Shown: in pieces, positions 1 to 5,867 of the stretch
How positions within the stretch are numbered: the stretch's first letter is position 1
How the letters are laid out: each line of letters starts with the position of its first letter
DNA from: Candidatus Omnitrophica bacterium CG1_02_40_15
GTDB lineage: Bacteria > Omnitrophota > Gorgyraeia > Gorgyraeales > Gorgyraeaceae
DNA length: 7,935 nt
Direction: 5' to 3'
Assembly: GCA_001871815.1 (NCBI GenBank)
Contig: MNVP01000078.1
Coordinates: forward strand, 17,843 to 25,777
The notes under the pieces: model-generated
Databases searched by the model: none
What the model saw: the letters and a program-made list of their open reading frames with translations, nothing else
What the model was told of the DNA's origin: nothing
Made by a program: the position numbers and the translations under genes

Positions 1-13
1 AAGGATCTCTACT

Positions 14-1240
14 TTAACCTGCTGACTTTACAGCGCTGGACATGCTGAATATAGGCATAAACATTGCTACTACTAAAACTCCTACTACTATACCCATAAA
101 AACTAAAACTATAGGTTCAAACATTGTAGTAAGCCGCGAGATAAATGTATTTACTCTTTCCTTATAAAATACAGATATCCTGTCCAGCATCTTGCCTAAT
201 TCTCCGATCTCTTCTCCGACCAGTACCATCTGAACAACAAGCGGAGAGAATAAATCGCTGTTTTGCATAGTTTGGCCCATACCCTTGCCTTCTTTAACAG
301 CTATCTTTACTTCTCTGAGCGCTTTCTCTATCACTTTATTGCCTGCTGTTTTCTCAGTTATTTCAAGCGCATGAAGTATAGGCACTCCGCTTTTAATAAG
401 CGTCCCAAGGCCGCTTGCAAAACGCTCTGTAGATATTTCCTGCATTAACTGGCCTATAACAGGCAATTTGAGCGTAATATTGTCAAACTGCCACCTGCCT
501 TTTTCCGTAGATATGTATTTTTTTATAACAAAAAATAAGGCTGCGAGAATTCCTGCTACGAGAAAAAAATACCGCCTCATTATATTGCTCATGTTAATAA
601 CTATCTGGGTAAGGACCGGCAATTCAACATTAAAACCTTTAAATATTTCAGAAAATATAGGGATAATTTTTAGTAAAAATACTGCTATCGCGCCTGTTGC
701 CACAATCACCAGTATAAGAGGGTACATAAGCGCTGATATTATTTTTCTTTTCAATTCAGCGTTCTCCTCTAGATAAACAGCGACCTGATCAAGGCTTGAA
801 GGCAGATGGCCTGAGGCCTCTCCTGTTTCAACCAAGTTTATCCAGAAAGAAGAAAATATCTTATCATGCTTTTTTAACGCATTCTGAAATGTATACCCCC
901 CTTCTACATCTTTTTTGATCTGCTCTGCTGCACTGAGAAGCGCCTGAGATTCTATCTGTCTGCATAATATATCCAAACTCTTTATGAGAGTTACGCCTGC
1001 CCCCAAAAGCGTTGCCAGTTCTCTTGAAAACATTACAAGATCATGCGGTTTAACCGCTCTATGGTATTTCCTTTTATCAACTTTCTTCTTTGATTTAATT
1101 TTAAGCGCAGGCCCCACAGATATTACAAGAAGGCCCTTTGCCTGCAAACCATTCACCAGATCTTCTTCATTTACGGTCTCTGTTACTTCATCTATCAATT
1201 TACCAGATTTATCTCTTGCTACATACCTGAAAAATGGCAT
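14..1240 (-). CDS. pilC: Inner-membrane platform protein, PilC/GspF family
   Basis: This 408-residue protein has the usual length and layout of the PilC/GspF family, the polytopic inner-membrane platform on which the assembly ATPase acts during pilin or pseudopilin polymerisation. Two repeated T2SSF domains are visible, at about residues 66-192 and 270-396. Each carries the family's acidic-glycine motif: LVETGEASGHLPSSL at 136-150 and LVGEEIGELGKML at 340-352. Hydrophobic membrane segments lie near 169-192, 222-240 and 374-396. The N-terminal stretch (MPFFRYVARDKSGK) is the typical cytoplasmic beginning. The ATG start is supported by AGGAG (plus-strand 1246-1250) five bases upstream. The gene follows the ATPase gene after a 144-bp spacer holding a large inverted repeat. 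It ends intact (TAA) 14 bases from the window edge, so what follows in the operon is not visible. Whether it serves a T4P or a T2SS cannot be decided from this gene alone. Confidence 0.96.
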   Translation of the reverse strand: MPFFRYVARDKSGKLIDEVTETVNEEDLVNGLQAKGLLVISVGPALKIKSKKKVDKRKYHRAVKPHDLVMFSRELATLLGAGVTLIKSLDILCRQIESQALLSAAEQIKKDVEGGYTFQNALKKHDKIFSSFWINLVETGEASGHLPSSLDQVAVYLEENAELKRKIISALMYPLILVIVATGAIAVFLLKIIPIFSEIFKGFNVELPVLTQIVINMSNIMRRYFFLVAGILAALFFVIKKYISTEKGRWQFDNITLKLPVIGQLMQEISTERFASGLGTLIKSGVPILHALEITEKTAGNKVIEKALREVKIAVKEGKGMGQTMQNSDLFSPLVVQMVLVGEEIGELGKMLDRISVFYKERVNTFISRLTTMFEPIVLVFMGIVVGVLVVAMFMPIFSMSSAVKSAG

Positions 1241-1261
1241 ATCTGCTCCTGTTTAAATATT

Positions 1262-1369
1262 CGTGTTGGTTAAAGGTTAAAGGTGTAAGGTTAAAAACAT
1301 AAGTGCACACAGATTTAATGAGCTATGAAGACTTTTTTCACCTTTAACCTTCCACCTTTCACCAACACG
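1262..1369. repeat. Inverted repeat made of four heptamers per arm, in the pilB-pilC spacer
   Basis: The left arm is CGTGTT (1262-1267) followed by four contiguous heptamers: GGTTAAA, GGTTAAA, GGTGTAA, GGTTAAA (1268-1295). The right arm is the mirrored set TTTCACC, TTTAACC, TTCCACC, TTTCACC (1336-1363) followed by AACACG (1364-1369), the exact complement of CGTGTT. The loop is 40 bases. Heptamer units differ by one or two bases, so the arms pair imperfectly while the outer eight bases pair perfectly. It fills most of the spacer between the ATPase stop and the pilC ribosome binding site. In the transcribed (minus) direction no T-run follows the second arm, so it is not a standard intrinsic terminator. 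It resembles a small non-autonomous repeat; that reading is inference. Confidence 0.85.
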
Positions 1370-1384
1370 TATTTTTATTTTATC

Positions 1385-3097
1385 TCATCCTTCTCCAACT
1401 ACGAGAGTTATACTAAGCACTTCTTCAATGCTTGTCAAACCTTCTTCTGCTTTTTTTATCCCACTCTGGACAAGAGATCTTACCCCTATTTCCTTCACCT
1501 TATCCTTAATCTCCCCGAGAGAAGCCCCTTTTGAAACCAATTCCCTTAACTTATCATTCATCAATACTATTTCATAAATAGCTATTCGGCCTCTATAGCC
1601 AGTATGGCCGCAATAATCGCAACCTTTTGGCTTATATAAAAGCTCCTGTTTTATCCCAAAATCCTTGACTAAACTAGGGGTTGTCTCATAAGCCTCTTTG
1701 CACTCTGGGCACAGCCTTCTAACAAGCCTTTGAGCTCCTACCATAATCAGCGAAGAACTTATCAAATATGGTTCAAGCCCTATATCTATCAACCTGGATA
1801 TTGAACTTGGCGCATCGTTCGTATGCAAAGTGCTTAAAACAAGATGCCCTGTAAGAGATGCCCTTATGCATATCTGGGCAGTCTCTAGATCTCTAACCTC
1901 TCCAACCATTATAATATCAGGATCTTGCCTTAAAAATGCCCTGAGCGCGCTGGCAAAAGTAAAGCCTATATTCGGCCTTACCTGAACCTGATTTATGCCT
2001 TCCATTTTATATTCCACAGGATCTTCTACTGTTGTGATGTTTTTGCGCGGGCTTTTTATTTCATTCAACGCCGCATAGAGCGTTGTAGTTTTACCGCTTC
2101 CTGTAGGGCCTGTGAGTAAAATCAAGCCGTGCGGGCTAATTATAGCTTTTCTGAATTTTTCCAGTTCTTCTGGATCAAATCCCAATTCTCTTAGATTTAG
2201 AGGCGTAGAGGATTTATCCAATATCCTCATTACCACTTTCTCACCAAATATAGCAGGGATAGTGGATACACGAATATCAATTCCTTTGTTGTCCACTTTT
2301 ACAAAAAATACGCCATCCTGCGGAAGCCTGCGCTCTGCAATATCCAGATTTGAAAGTATTTTTACTCTCGAAATAATAGCTGGCAACAGATGCTTTGCAG
2401 GAGGCGGTATCTCATACAGAACCCCGTCTATCCTATATCGTATATTAATCTTATTTTTATAAGGCTCTATATGTATATCGCTGGCCCTGTCCTTTATAGC
2501 CTGCATCAATATAAGATCCACAAGTTTTACAACAGGCGCCTCTTCCGCCCTTGCAATAAGGTCATCTAAACTCAGGTCCTCTTCTACATCTTTTTCTACT
2601 TTAAATTCCTCTAGTTCATATGAATCGCTTACAGCATCTTTCAATAGGTCCTCTTTGCCGTAAAATTCACTAATAGCTCTCTGGAGGTCTGACTTAGTGG
2701 CTATAATAGGGTTTATCTCGCAGCTTGTCATGCGTTTTAAATTGTCTATGGCAATTAAATCCATGGGATCCATAAAAGCAACTGTAAGAGAATTCATATG
2801 CCTGGAAATAGGCAGAAGCATGTTTCTGCGGGCATAATCTTCCGGTATTAATTTGTTAAGGTCCTGGTTTTCTGCCGGCCTCAAAAGGCCTTTTGCATAA
2901 GAGGCATAAGGTATTGACAGTTGCTTTGCCATTGCAATAACAATGTCTTTCTCTGTCACAACCCCAAGGTTTATAAAAGTCTCCCCAAGCCTAGCGCCTT
3001 CTTTCTTCTGAATCTCAATGGCCTTTTCTAATTGTTCCTCTGTGATCAGGCCTTCGCTTAATAATATCTGGCCTAATTTTTCTTTGGATTTTTTCAT
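1385..3097 (-). CDS. pilB: Assembly ATPase, PilB/GspE family, with N-terminal MshEN-type domain
   Basis: This hexameric secretion ATPase should power pilin or pseudopilin polymerisation at the cytoplasmic face of the inner membrane. From the ATG at 3097 it is 570 residues. An MshEN-like N domain with two similar repeats (about 7-30 and 36-60, each LG..(L/F)...G..T...(L/I)) is followed by a linker, then the N2 region and the catalytic domain. Visible motifs are Walker A GPTGSGKTT (330-338), Asp box TTVEDPVEY (355-363), Walker B region QDPDIIMVGEVRD (391-403) and His box TGHLVLSTLHTND (416-428). A CPEC/CDYC tetracysteine zinc site (C463, C466, C493, C496) is also intact. MshEN domains in this family can bind cyclic di-GMP; binding here is inference. 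The frame stays open upstream to GTG (3151) and TTG (3154), but those codons would translate a palindromic repeat, so I place the start at MKKSKEKLGQ. That start has no visible Shine-Dalgarno. The intact motifs fit an active motor. Confidence 0.95.
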   Translation of the reverse strand: MKKSKEKLGQILLSEGLITEEQLEKAIEIQKKEGARLGETFINLGVVTEKDIVIAMAKQLSIPYASYAKGLLRPAENQDLNKLIPEDYARRNMLLPISRHMNSLTVAFMDPMDLIAIDNLKRMTSCEINPIIATKSDLQRAISEFYGKEDLLKDAVSDSYELEEFKVEKDVEEDLSLDDLIARAEEAPVVKLVDLILMQAIKDRASDIHIEPYKNKINIRYRIDGVLYEIPPPAKHLLPAIISRVKILSNLDIAERRLPQDGVFFVKVDNKGIDIRVSTIPAIFGEKVVMRILDKSSTPLNLRELGFDPEELEKFRKAIISPHGLILLTGPTGSGKTTTLYAALNEIKSPRKNITTVEDPVEYKMEGINQVQVRPNIGFTFASALRAFLRQDPDIIMVGEVRDLETAQICIRASLTGHLVLSTLHTNDAPSSISRLIDIGLEPYLISSSLIMVGAQRLVRRLCPECKEAYETTPSLVKDFGIKQELLYKPKGCDYCGHTGYRGRIAIYEIVLMNDKLRELVSKGASLGEIKDKVKEIGVRSLVQSGIKKAEEGLTSIEEVLSITLVVGEG

Positions 3098-3107
3098 GCT
3101 GTTCTGT

Positions 3108-3136
3108 GTAGGGACAGGACAATATCCTGTCCCTAC
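3108..3136. repeat. 29-bp palindromic repeat, copy 1 (secretin-ATPase spacer)
   Basis: Twelve-base arms, GTAGGGACAGGA and TCCTGTCCCTAC, are perfectly complementary around a 5-base centre. It occupies most of the 46-bp gap between the secretin stop and the chosen ATPase start. A second 29-bp copy lies at 4685-4713 and differs at four positions. Two of these (positions 11 and 19) form a compensatory G-C to A-T swap. This is a REP-like dispersed palindrome by appearance; mobility by a RAYT-type (Y1) transposase is inference, since no such gene is in the window. Confidence 0.88.
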
Positions 3137-3143
3137 TAAATTA

Positions 3144-4577
3144 TCATCCACCAAATAGATCCAAAACCTTATTAACTTCTTTTTCCCTCACTGCCTTTGG
3201 TTTTTCCTGCTCCCGTTCAGAGATATTGCTAAGCGCATAAGAAGTATCTTTAACAATAGTCGGCGTAATAAATACTATAAGTTCCCTGTCATTATTATCT
3301 TTGGATTTATAACGAAATGCTGCTCCTATAACAGGCATATCTCCAAAAAATGGCACCTTGTTAACTGAACCCTGATGTTTGGATTTAATTAGGCCCCCTA
3401 TAACGACTGTTTCTCCATCTTTAACAATAACGGTTGTCTCTGCGGCTCTTTTATGGGAATCATATGCGTTTGTAAACCTGGAAAGCTCTAATTCAGTAAC
3501 GCTGGGTTTTAAATTCATTGTCACATACCCATCTTTACTGATTTGCGGCGTAACCTCTAAAATAACTCCTGTGTCTTGGGAGGTATAGGTCTTGCCTGTA
3601 CTGCCTACGCCAGTACTTGATGAAGTAGATGTGACTGTTTCAGTATCTTTCTCTTTAGAAGAAAGTTCTATTCTTGCTGTCTCATTATTCATAGCCATAA
3701 CCTGGGGCCTGGCAAGAATTTTTGTATCACTGTTGGTCAACAATGCGGATATGGCGGCAGTTACGCCTGACATGCTAAAAGTACCTGTCGTAGCAACGCC
3801 TTCTCCTTTTCCGTCATTTCTTCCAAGGCTATTATTCATAGGAAATATAGTATTATGAACAGACCCTGTATATGTTCCGAATGAGCCGCTCCAGTTTACT
3901 CCTAAATTCTCTATTGCCTTTGTGGTGACCTCCAGGACCTCTACCTTTATCATTACCTGAGGCGTCCTTATATCCAACCTGGACAACAAATCTTCTACTA
4001 TAGGAAATTGGCTCGGGACATCCTTTATAATAAGGCTGTTAGATCTCTTGTCAGCTATTACCTTTCCGTTTGCAGAAAGTACGCTTTTCACAATTGATAC
4101 TATATCTCTATTTCCAGAATCTGATGCTGAAGAACCAGGCTTATCTGGGTTTGATGAGTCAGTTTGCGCTTTAACAAGCGTAGACAGCTGAGTGTATTTT
4201 AATTCATATATCTTTGTAATAGTCTCTATCTCAGGTTTTCCTGTTTCCTTTACTATGAATATATTAGTGCCTGGCTCTTGTTCATAAACCAGGTTATTTG
4301 CATTAATTATATAATTCAAGGCGTCATCTATTTTTACATTATCAAAATAGACGGTAACGGTCCTGTCCTGGACATTCTGGCTGGCAATGAAATTCAGGCC
4401 TGACTGCTGGGAAAAAACCTTCAGCACTGTTTTAAGATTTGCGTCCTGAAAATCCATTGAGACCAGATTGCTCTTACTGGAAGGTATATCTTTGGCATAC
4501 CTACTAGCGGCAAATGAAAAAGGCGTTGAGATAAAAATTGTAAATATAATAGCGGTTACTAATCTGATTGTCTTCAT
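3144..4577 (-). CDS. pilQ: Outer-membrane secretin, PilQ/GspD family
   Basis: This 477-residue secretin should oligomerise into the outer-membrane channel through which the pilus or secreted substrate passes. Residues 1-23 form a signal peptide (KTIR, a hydrophobic core, then PFSFA before ASR). A STN/N0-like domain spans about 37-112 (MDFQDANLKTVLKVFSQQSG), and one N1-like domain with a Ser/Asp-rich insertion spans about 118-202. The C-terminal secretin domain runs from about 205 to 435 and contains the family signature VPFFGDMPVIGAAF (408-421) and ELIVFITPTIV (432-442). It is short for a PilQ or GspD: I see no AMIN domains and only one N1-type repeat. The ATG at 4577 is chosen over an in-frame ATG at 4601 because AGGAGG lies five bases before it and the signal peptide starts cleanly there. 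The gene sits directly before the ATPase, as in pilMNOPQ-type clusters. No pilotin-binding tail is recognised. Confidence 0.95.
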   Translation of the reverse strand: MKTIRLVTAIIFTIFISTPFSFAASRYAKDIPSSKSNLVSMDFQDANLKTVLKVFSQQSGLNFIASQNVQDRTVTVYFDNVKIDDALNYIINANNLVYEQEPGTNIFIVKETGKPEIETITKIYELKYTQLSTLVKAQTDSSNPDKPGSSASDSGNRDIVSIVKSVLSANGKVIADKRSNSLIIKDVPSQFPIVEDLLSRLDIRTPQVMIKVEVLEVTTKAIENLGVNWSGSFGTYTGSVHNTIFPMNNSLGRNDGKGEGVATTGTFSMSGVTAAISALLTNSDTKILARPQVMAMNNETARIELSSKEKDTETVTSTSSSTGVGSTGKTYTSQDTGVILEVTPQISKDGYVTMNLKPSVTELELSRFTNAYDSHKRAAETTVIVKDGETVVIGGLIKSKHQGSVNKVPFFGDMPVIGAAFRYKSKDNNDRELIVFITPTIVKDTSYALSNISEREQEKPKAVREKEVNKVLDLFGG

Positions 4578-4582
4578 GGTAG

Positions 4583-4588
4583 CCTCCT
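4583..4588 (-). promoter_or_regulatory. Ribosome binding site of the secretin gene
   Basis: The minus strand reads AGGAGG, five bases before the ATG at 4577. This perfect Shine-Dalgarno fixes the secretin start and rules out the longer in-frame ATG at 4601, whose product would begin MYYNQEAT. Confidence 0.9.
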
Positions 4589-4628
4589 GGTTATAATACA
4601 TGCTATCGCAGAACTACGCGGAACGTAA

Positions 4629-4660
4629 CCCCATACCATTCGCTTCGCTCAGATACGGGG
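4629..4660 (-). other. Putative RNA hairpin upstream of the secretin gene
   Basis: In the transcribed strand CCCCGUAUC (from 4652-4660) can pair with GGUAUGGGG (from 4629-4637) as nine base pairs around a 14-base loop containing GCGAAGCGAA. Two of the pairs are G-U wobbles, which work only in RNA from the minus strand, the direction of the operon. Function is unknown. It ends about 40 bases before the secretin Shine-Dalgarno. Confidence 0.55.
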
Positions 4661-4684
4661 CAGGCGCGGAAAAACGCGGAAATT

Positions 4685-4713
4685 GTAGGGACAGAACATT
4701 GTTCTGTCCCTAC
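4685..4713. repeat. 29-bp palindromic repeat, copy 2 (upstream of secretin gene)
   Basis: Fourteen-base arms, GTAGGGACAGAACA and TGTTCTGTCCCTAC, are perfect complements around a single central T. It matches copy 1 (3108-3136) at 25 of 29 positions. It sits centrally within an inverted pair of CGCNGAA decamer blocks, suggesting nested insertion or a composite repeat. Confidence 0.9.
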
Positions 4714-4731
4714 TTCAGCGTGGTTCAGCGG

Positions 4732-5226
4732 TTACTTTGGCCTTACAATAAACTCCTTACCCTTATATATTAAATGAATGCCGTCTTTCGCTATATCCCT
4801 GACCTTAATTTCTTCTCCTAACCCTCCTGCATCTACATTAATAACATCTTTTATATCATATACCTTATTATTTATGATTGCTTGAGGCCTTGAACTTTTC
4901 CACACCATGCCTTGGAACTTCATCTCTGGAAGCGCTATATTCTCCTCCTCTAGCCCTTTATTTTCCACCATCTCATCGAAAGGGCTTTTAAAAGGGAATT
5001 TATCATCCTCTATAGTATAAGCGATTTTCTTTTCATCTTTTGGAACATTGGCCTCCAGTATCTCCACCTCTTTCCATTTCTTATTGAATTCCTTTCTGGA
5101 AAATACTTCATCATCAGCGCCGCCCTTTTTAAACCTGACGATACTTATGATAAGGGCCGCTACTACCAATACGCCTATAGCTATGTATTCTATAGTATGC
5201 TGTTTCTTGGACGTTAATTCTGCCAA
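4732..5226 (-). CDS. pilP: PilP/GspC-like inner-membrane alignment protein
   Basis: From the TTG at 5226 this is a 164-residue protein. It has a short cytoplasmic N terminus, one membrane helix (about 13-30) and a charged periplasmic linker (31-95). A C-terminal beta-rich domain (about 97-162) contains FQGMVWKSSRPQAIINNKVY and ends IHLIYKGKEFIVRPK. That pattern matches the PilP/GspC homology-region domain, which links the inner-membrane complex to the secretin N0 domain. Classical PilP is a lipoprotein, but no lipobox is present; the membrane-helix topology is GspC-like. The start is chosen because AGGTGA lies seven bases upstream. The frame is open back to another TTG at 5271, but that lies inside a hairpin and would translate it. 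The gene lies between pilO and the secretin gene, the normal place for pilP. The family call rests on the C-terminal domain and on order, as this family is poorly conserved. Confidence 0.82.
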   Translation of the reverse strand: MAELTSKKQHTIEYIAIGVLVVAALIISIVRFKKGGADDEVFSRKEFNKKWKEVEILEANVPKDEKKIAYTIEDDKFPFKSPFDEMVENKGLEEENIALPEMKFQGMVWKSSRPQAIINNKVYDIKDVINVDAGGLGEEIKVRDIAKDGIHLIYKGKEFIVRPK

Positions 5227-5306
5227 TGTATAGTCACCTTTGAATTTTACCCCAGCCGCTTTGCTTCGCAAAGCGAAGCAGCAGGGGTAAAATTGGTTAA
5301 GGAATT
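5225..5306. repeat. Flank-conserved palindromic element, copy B (pilO-pilP spacer)
   Basis: Conserved flanks AATGTATAGTCACC(T)TTGAATT (5225-5246) and AATTGGTTAAGGAATT (5291-5306) enclose a 44-base core. Flank-edge bases and core together form an 11-bp stem (5243-5253 with 5284-5294). Inside it is a second 8-bp stem TGCTTCGC/GCGAAGCA (5262-5269 with 5273-5280). Copy A at 7574-7635 has nearly the same flanks but an unrelated core. Here the left flank contains the Shine-Dalgarno and reaches the TTG start of the PilP-like gene. Confidence 0.85.
5234..5239 (-). promoter_or_regulatory. Ribosome binding site of the PilP-like gene, inside a repeat flank
   Basis: The minus strand reads AGGTGA, seven bases before the TTG at 5226. 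It decides this non-ATG start over the upstream TTG at 5271. It lies within the conserved flank of the palindromic element. Confidence 0.65.
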
Positions 5307-5313
5307 AAATGTA

Positions 5314-5865
5314 TTATTCCTTTGACACAATAGTACTTATAACAATATTCGTCTTTATATCGAATGCCTTAAATTTTCCAGAACCTTTTTCAAATTTCTC
5401 ATCAATATCCATCCTTTTCATATTAACACTTTCGATCTTCAGAAATTTTTCTGACGATTCTATCCCTGCAATAAACTTGCCAAGCTGATTATAGGTGGAA
5501 ATCATATCAACTATCACAGATAGTTTCGTATATAATCCATAATTCTCAGGATTTCCAGGTTTTATAGAGGCCAACTCTATGCGTTCTTTTGAAGCCCTAT
5601 TGGATATCTCGCTTAAAAGCCATGAAACCCCTTCGGCATCAGGTATCTTTTTATCATAAATTTTTATATATTTATTCAAGGCTTTTATCTTGCCTATAAG
5701 TAAATTTTTATCTCTTTCCTTTAATATATCAGCTCTCAGAGATTCGTTCTTATGGGTAAAAGGCACATAAATGAATATAGCACCTGTCGCCAATACCGAC
5801 ACTATAATGATAGCGCTCACTATAATAAGTTTATCACCTCTTTGCCTCTCAGATTTTCTTTTCAT
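5314..5865 (-). CDS. pilO: PilO/GspM-like inner-membrane alignment protein
   Basis: This 183-residue protein has the PilO layout: a basic cytoplasmic N terminus (MKRKSERQRGDK), one membrane helix at about 13-34, a charged helical or coiled-coil segment at about 38-72, and a periplasmic ferredoxin-like fold. A PilO-family stretch is seen around 111-150 (YTKLSVIVDMISTYNQLGKF, then FLKIESVNM). PilO pairs with the periplasmic part of PilN and helps align the inner-membrane platform with the secretin. The ATG at 5865 lies only two bases after the pilM-N stop, with no strong Shine-Dalgarno (a GGGG run is nearby), so translational coupling is likely. This is the only junction in the operon without a palindromic repeat. 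Sequence identity in this family is low; the call rests on topology, length and gene order together. Confidence 0.88.
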   Translation of the reverse strand: MKRKSERQRGDKLIIVSAIIIVSVLATGAIFIYVPFTHKNESLRADILKERDKNLLIGKIKALNKYIKIYDKKIPDAEGVSWLLSEISNRASKERIELASIKPGNPENYGLYTKLSVIVDMISTYNQLGKFIAGIESSEKFLKIESVNMKRMDIDEKFEKGSGKFKAFDIKTNIVISTIVSKE

Positions 5866-5867
5866 AT

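Larger units (their letters stand above)
4607..4730. repeat. Array of CGCNGAA heptamers at 10-base period, partly inverted
   Basis: The 130-bp gap between the PilP-like gene and the secretin gene is built from short repeats. On the plus strand CGCAGAA/CGCGGAA occur at 4607 and 4617, and CGCGGAA at 4665 and 4675. The inverted form TTCAGCG occurs at 4714 and 4724. Each pair is spaced exactly ten bases. The 4665-4681 and 4714-4730 blocks match as inverted repeats at 13 of 17 positions and flank the 29-bp palindrome. No promoter or open frame was recognised in this gap. Confidence 0.75.

Noticed and set aside
263..448. Plus-strand open frames opposite pilC, pilB, the secretin and pilM
   Set aside because: All are antisense to strongly supported genes, lack convincing ribosome binding sites and have no recognisable motifs.
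1262..1384. Intrinsic terminator between pilB and pilC
   Set aside because: The T-rich stretch is on the plus-strand side only; in the operon direction the second arm is followed by a non-T-rich leader with the pilC ribosome binding site.
3098..3154. TTG/GTG starts for the ATPase giving a 19-residue N-terminal extension
   Set aside because: The extra residues come mostly from the 29-bp palindrome and do not look like the family N terminus, which begins naturally at MKKSKEKLGQ.
4578..4601. Longer secretin start (MYYNQEAT...)
   Set aside because: It would translate through the AGGAGG ribosome binding site and disrupt the signal peptide start.
4607..4730. CRISPR array
   Set aside because: The repeats are 7 bases at 10-base spacing and partly inverted; there are no 23-40 base direct repeats with unique spacers.
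5227..5271. Upstream TTG start for the PilP-like gene, adding 15 residues
   Set aside because: The extension would translate part of the palindromic element, the TTG lies in the hairpin loop, and a Shine-Dalgarno is present instead for the TTG at 5226.
5322..5345. Plus-strand TTGACA that could be a promoter
   Set aside because: It lies inside the pilO coding end, has no good -10 box at 16-18 bases, and no plus-strand gene follows.
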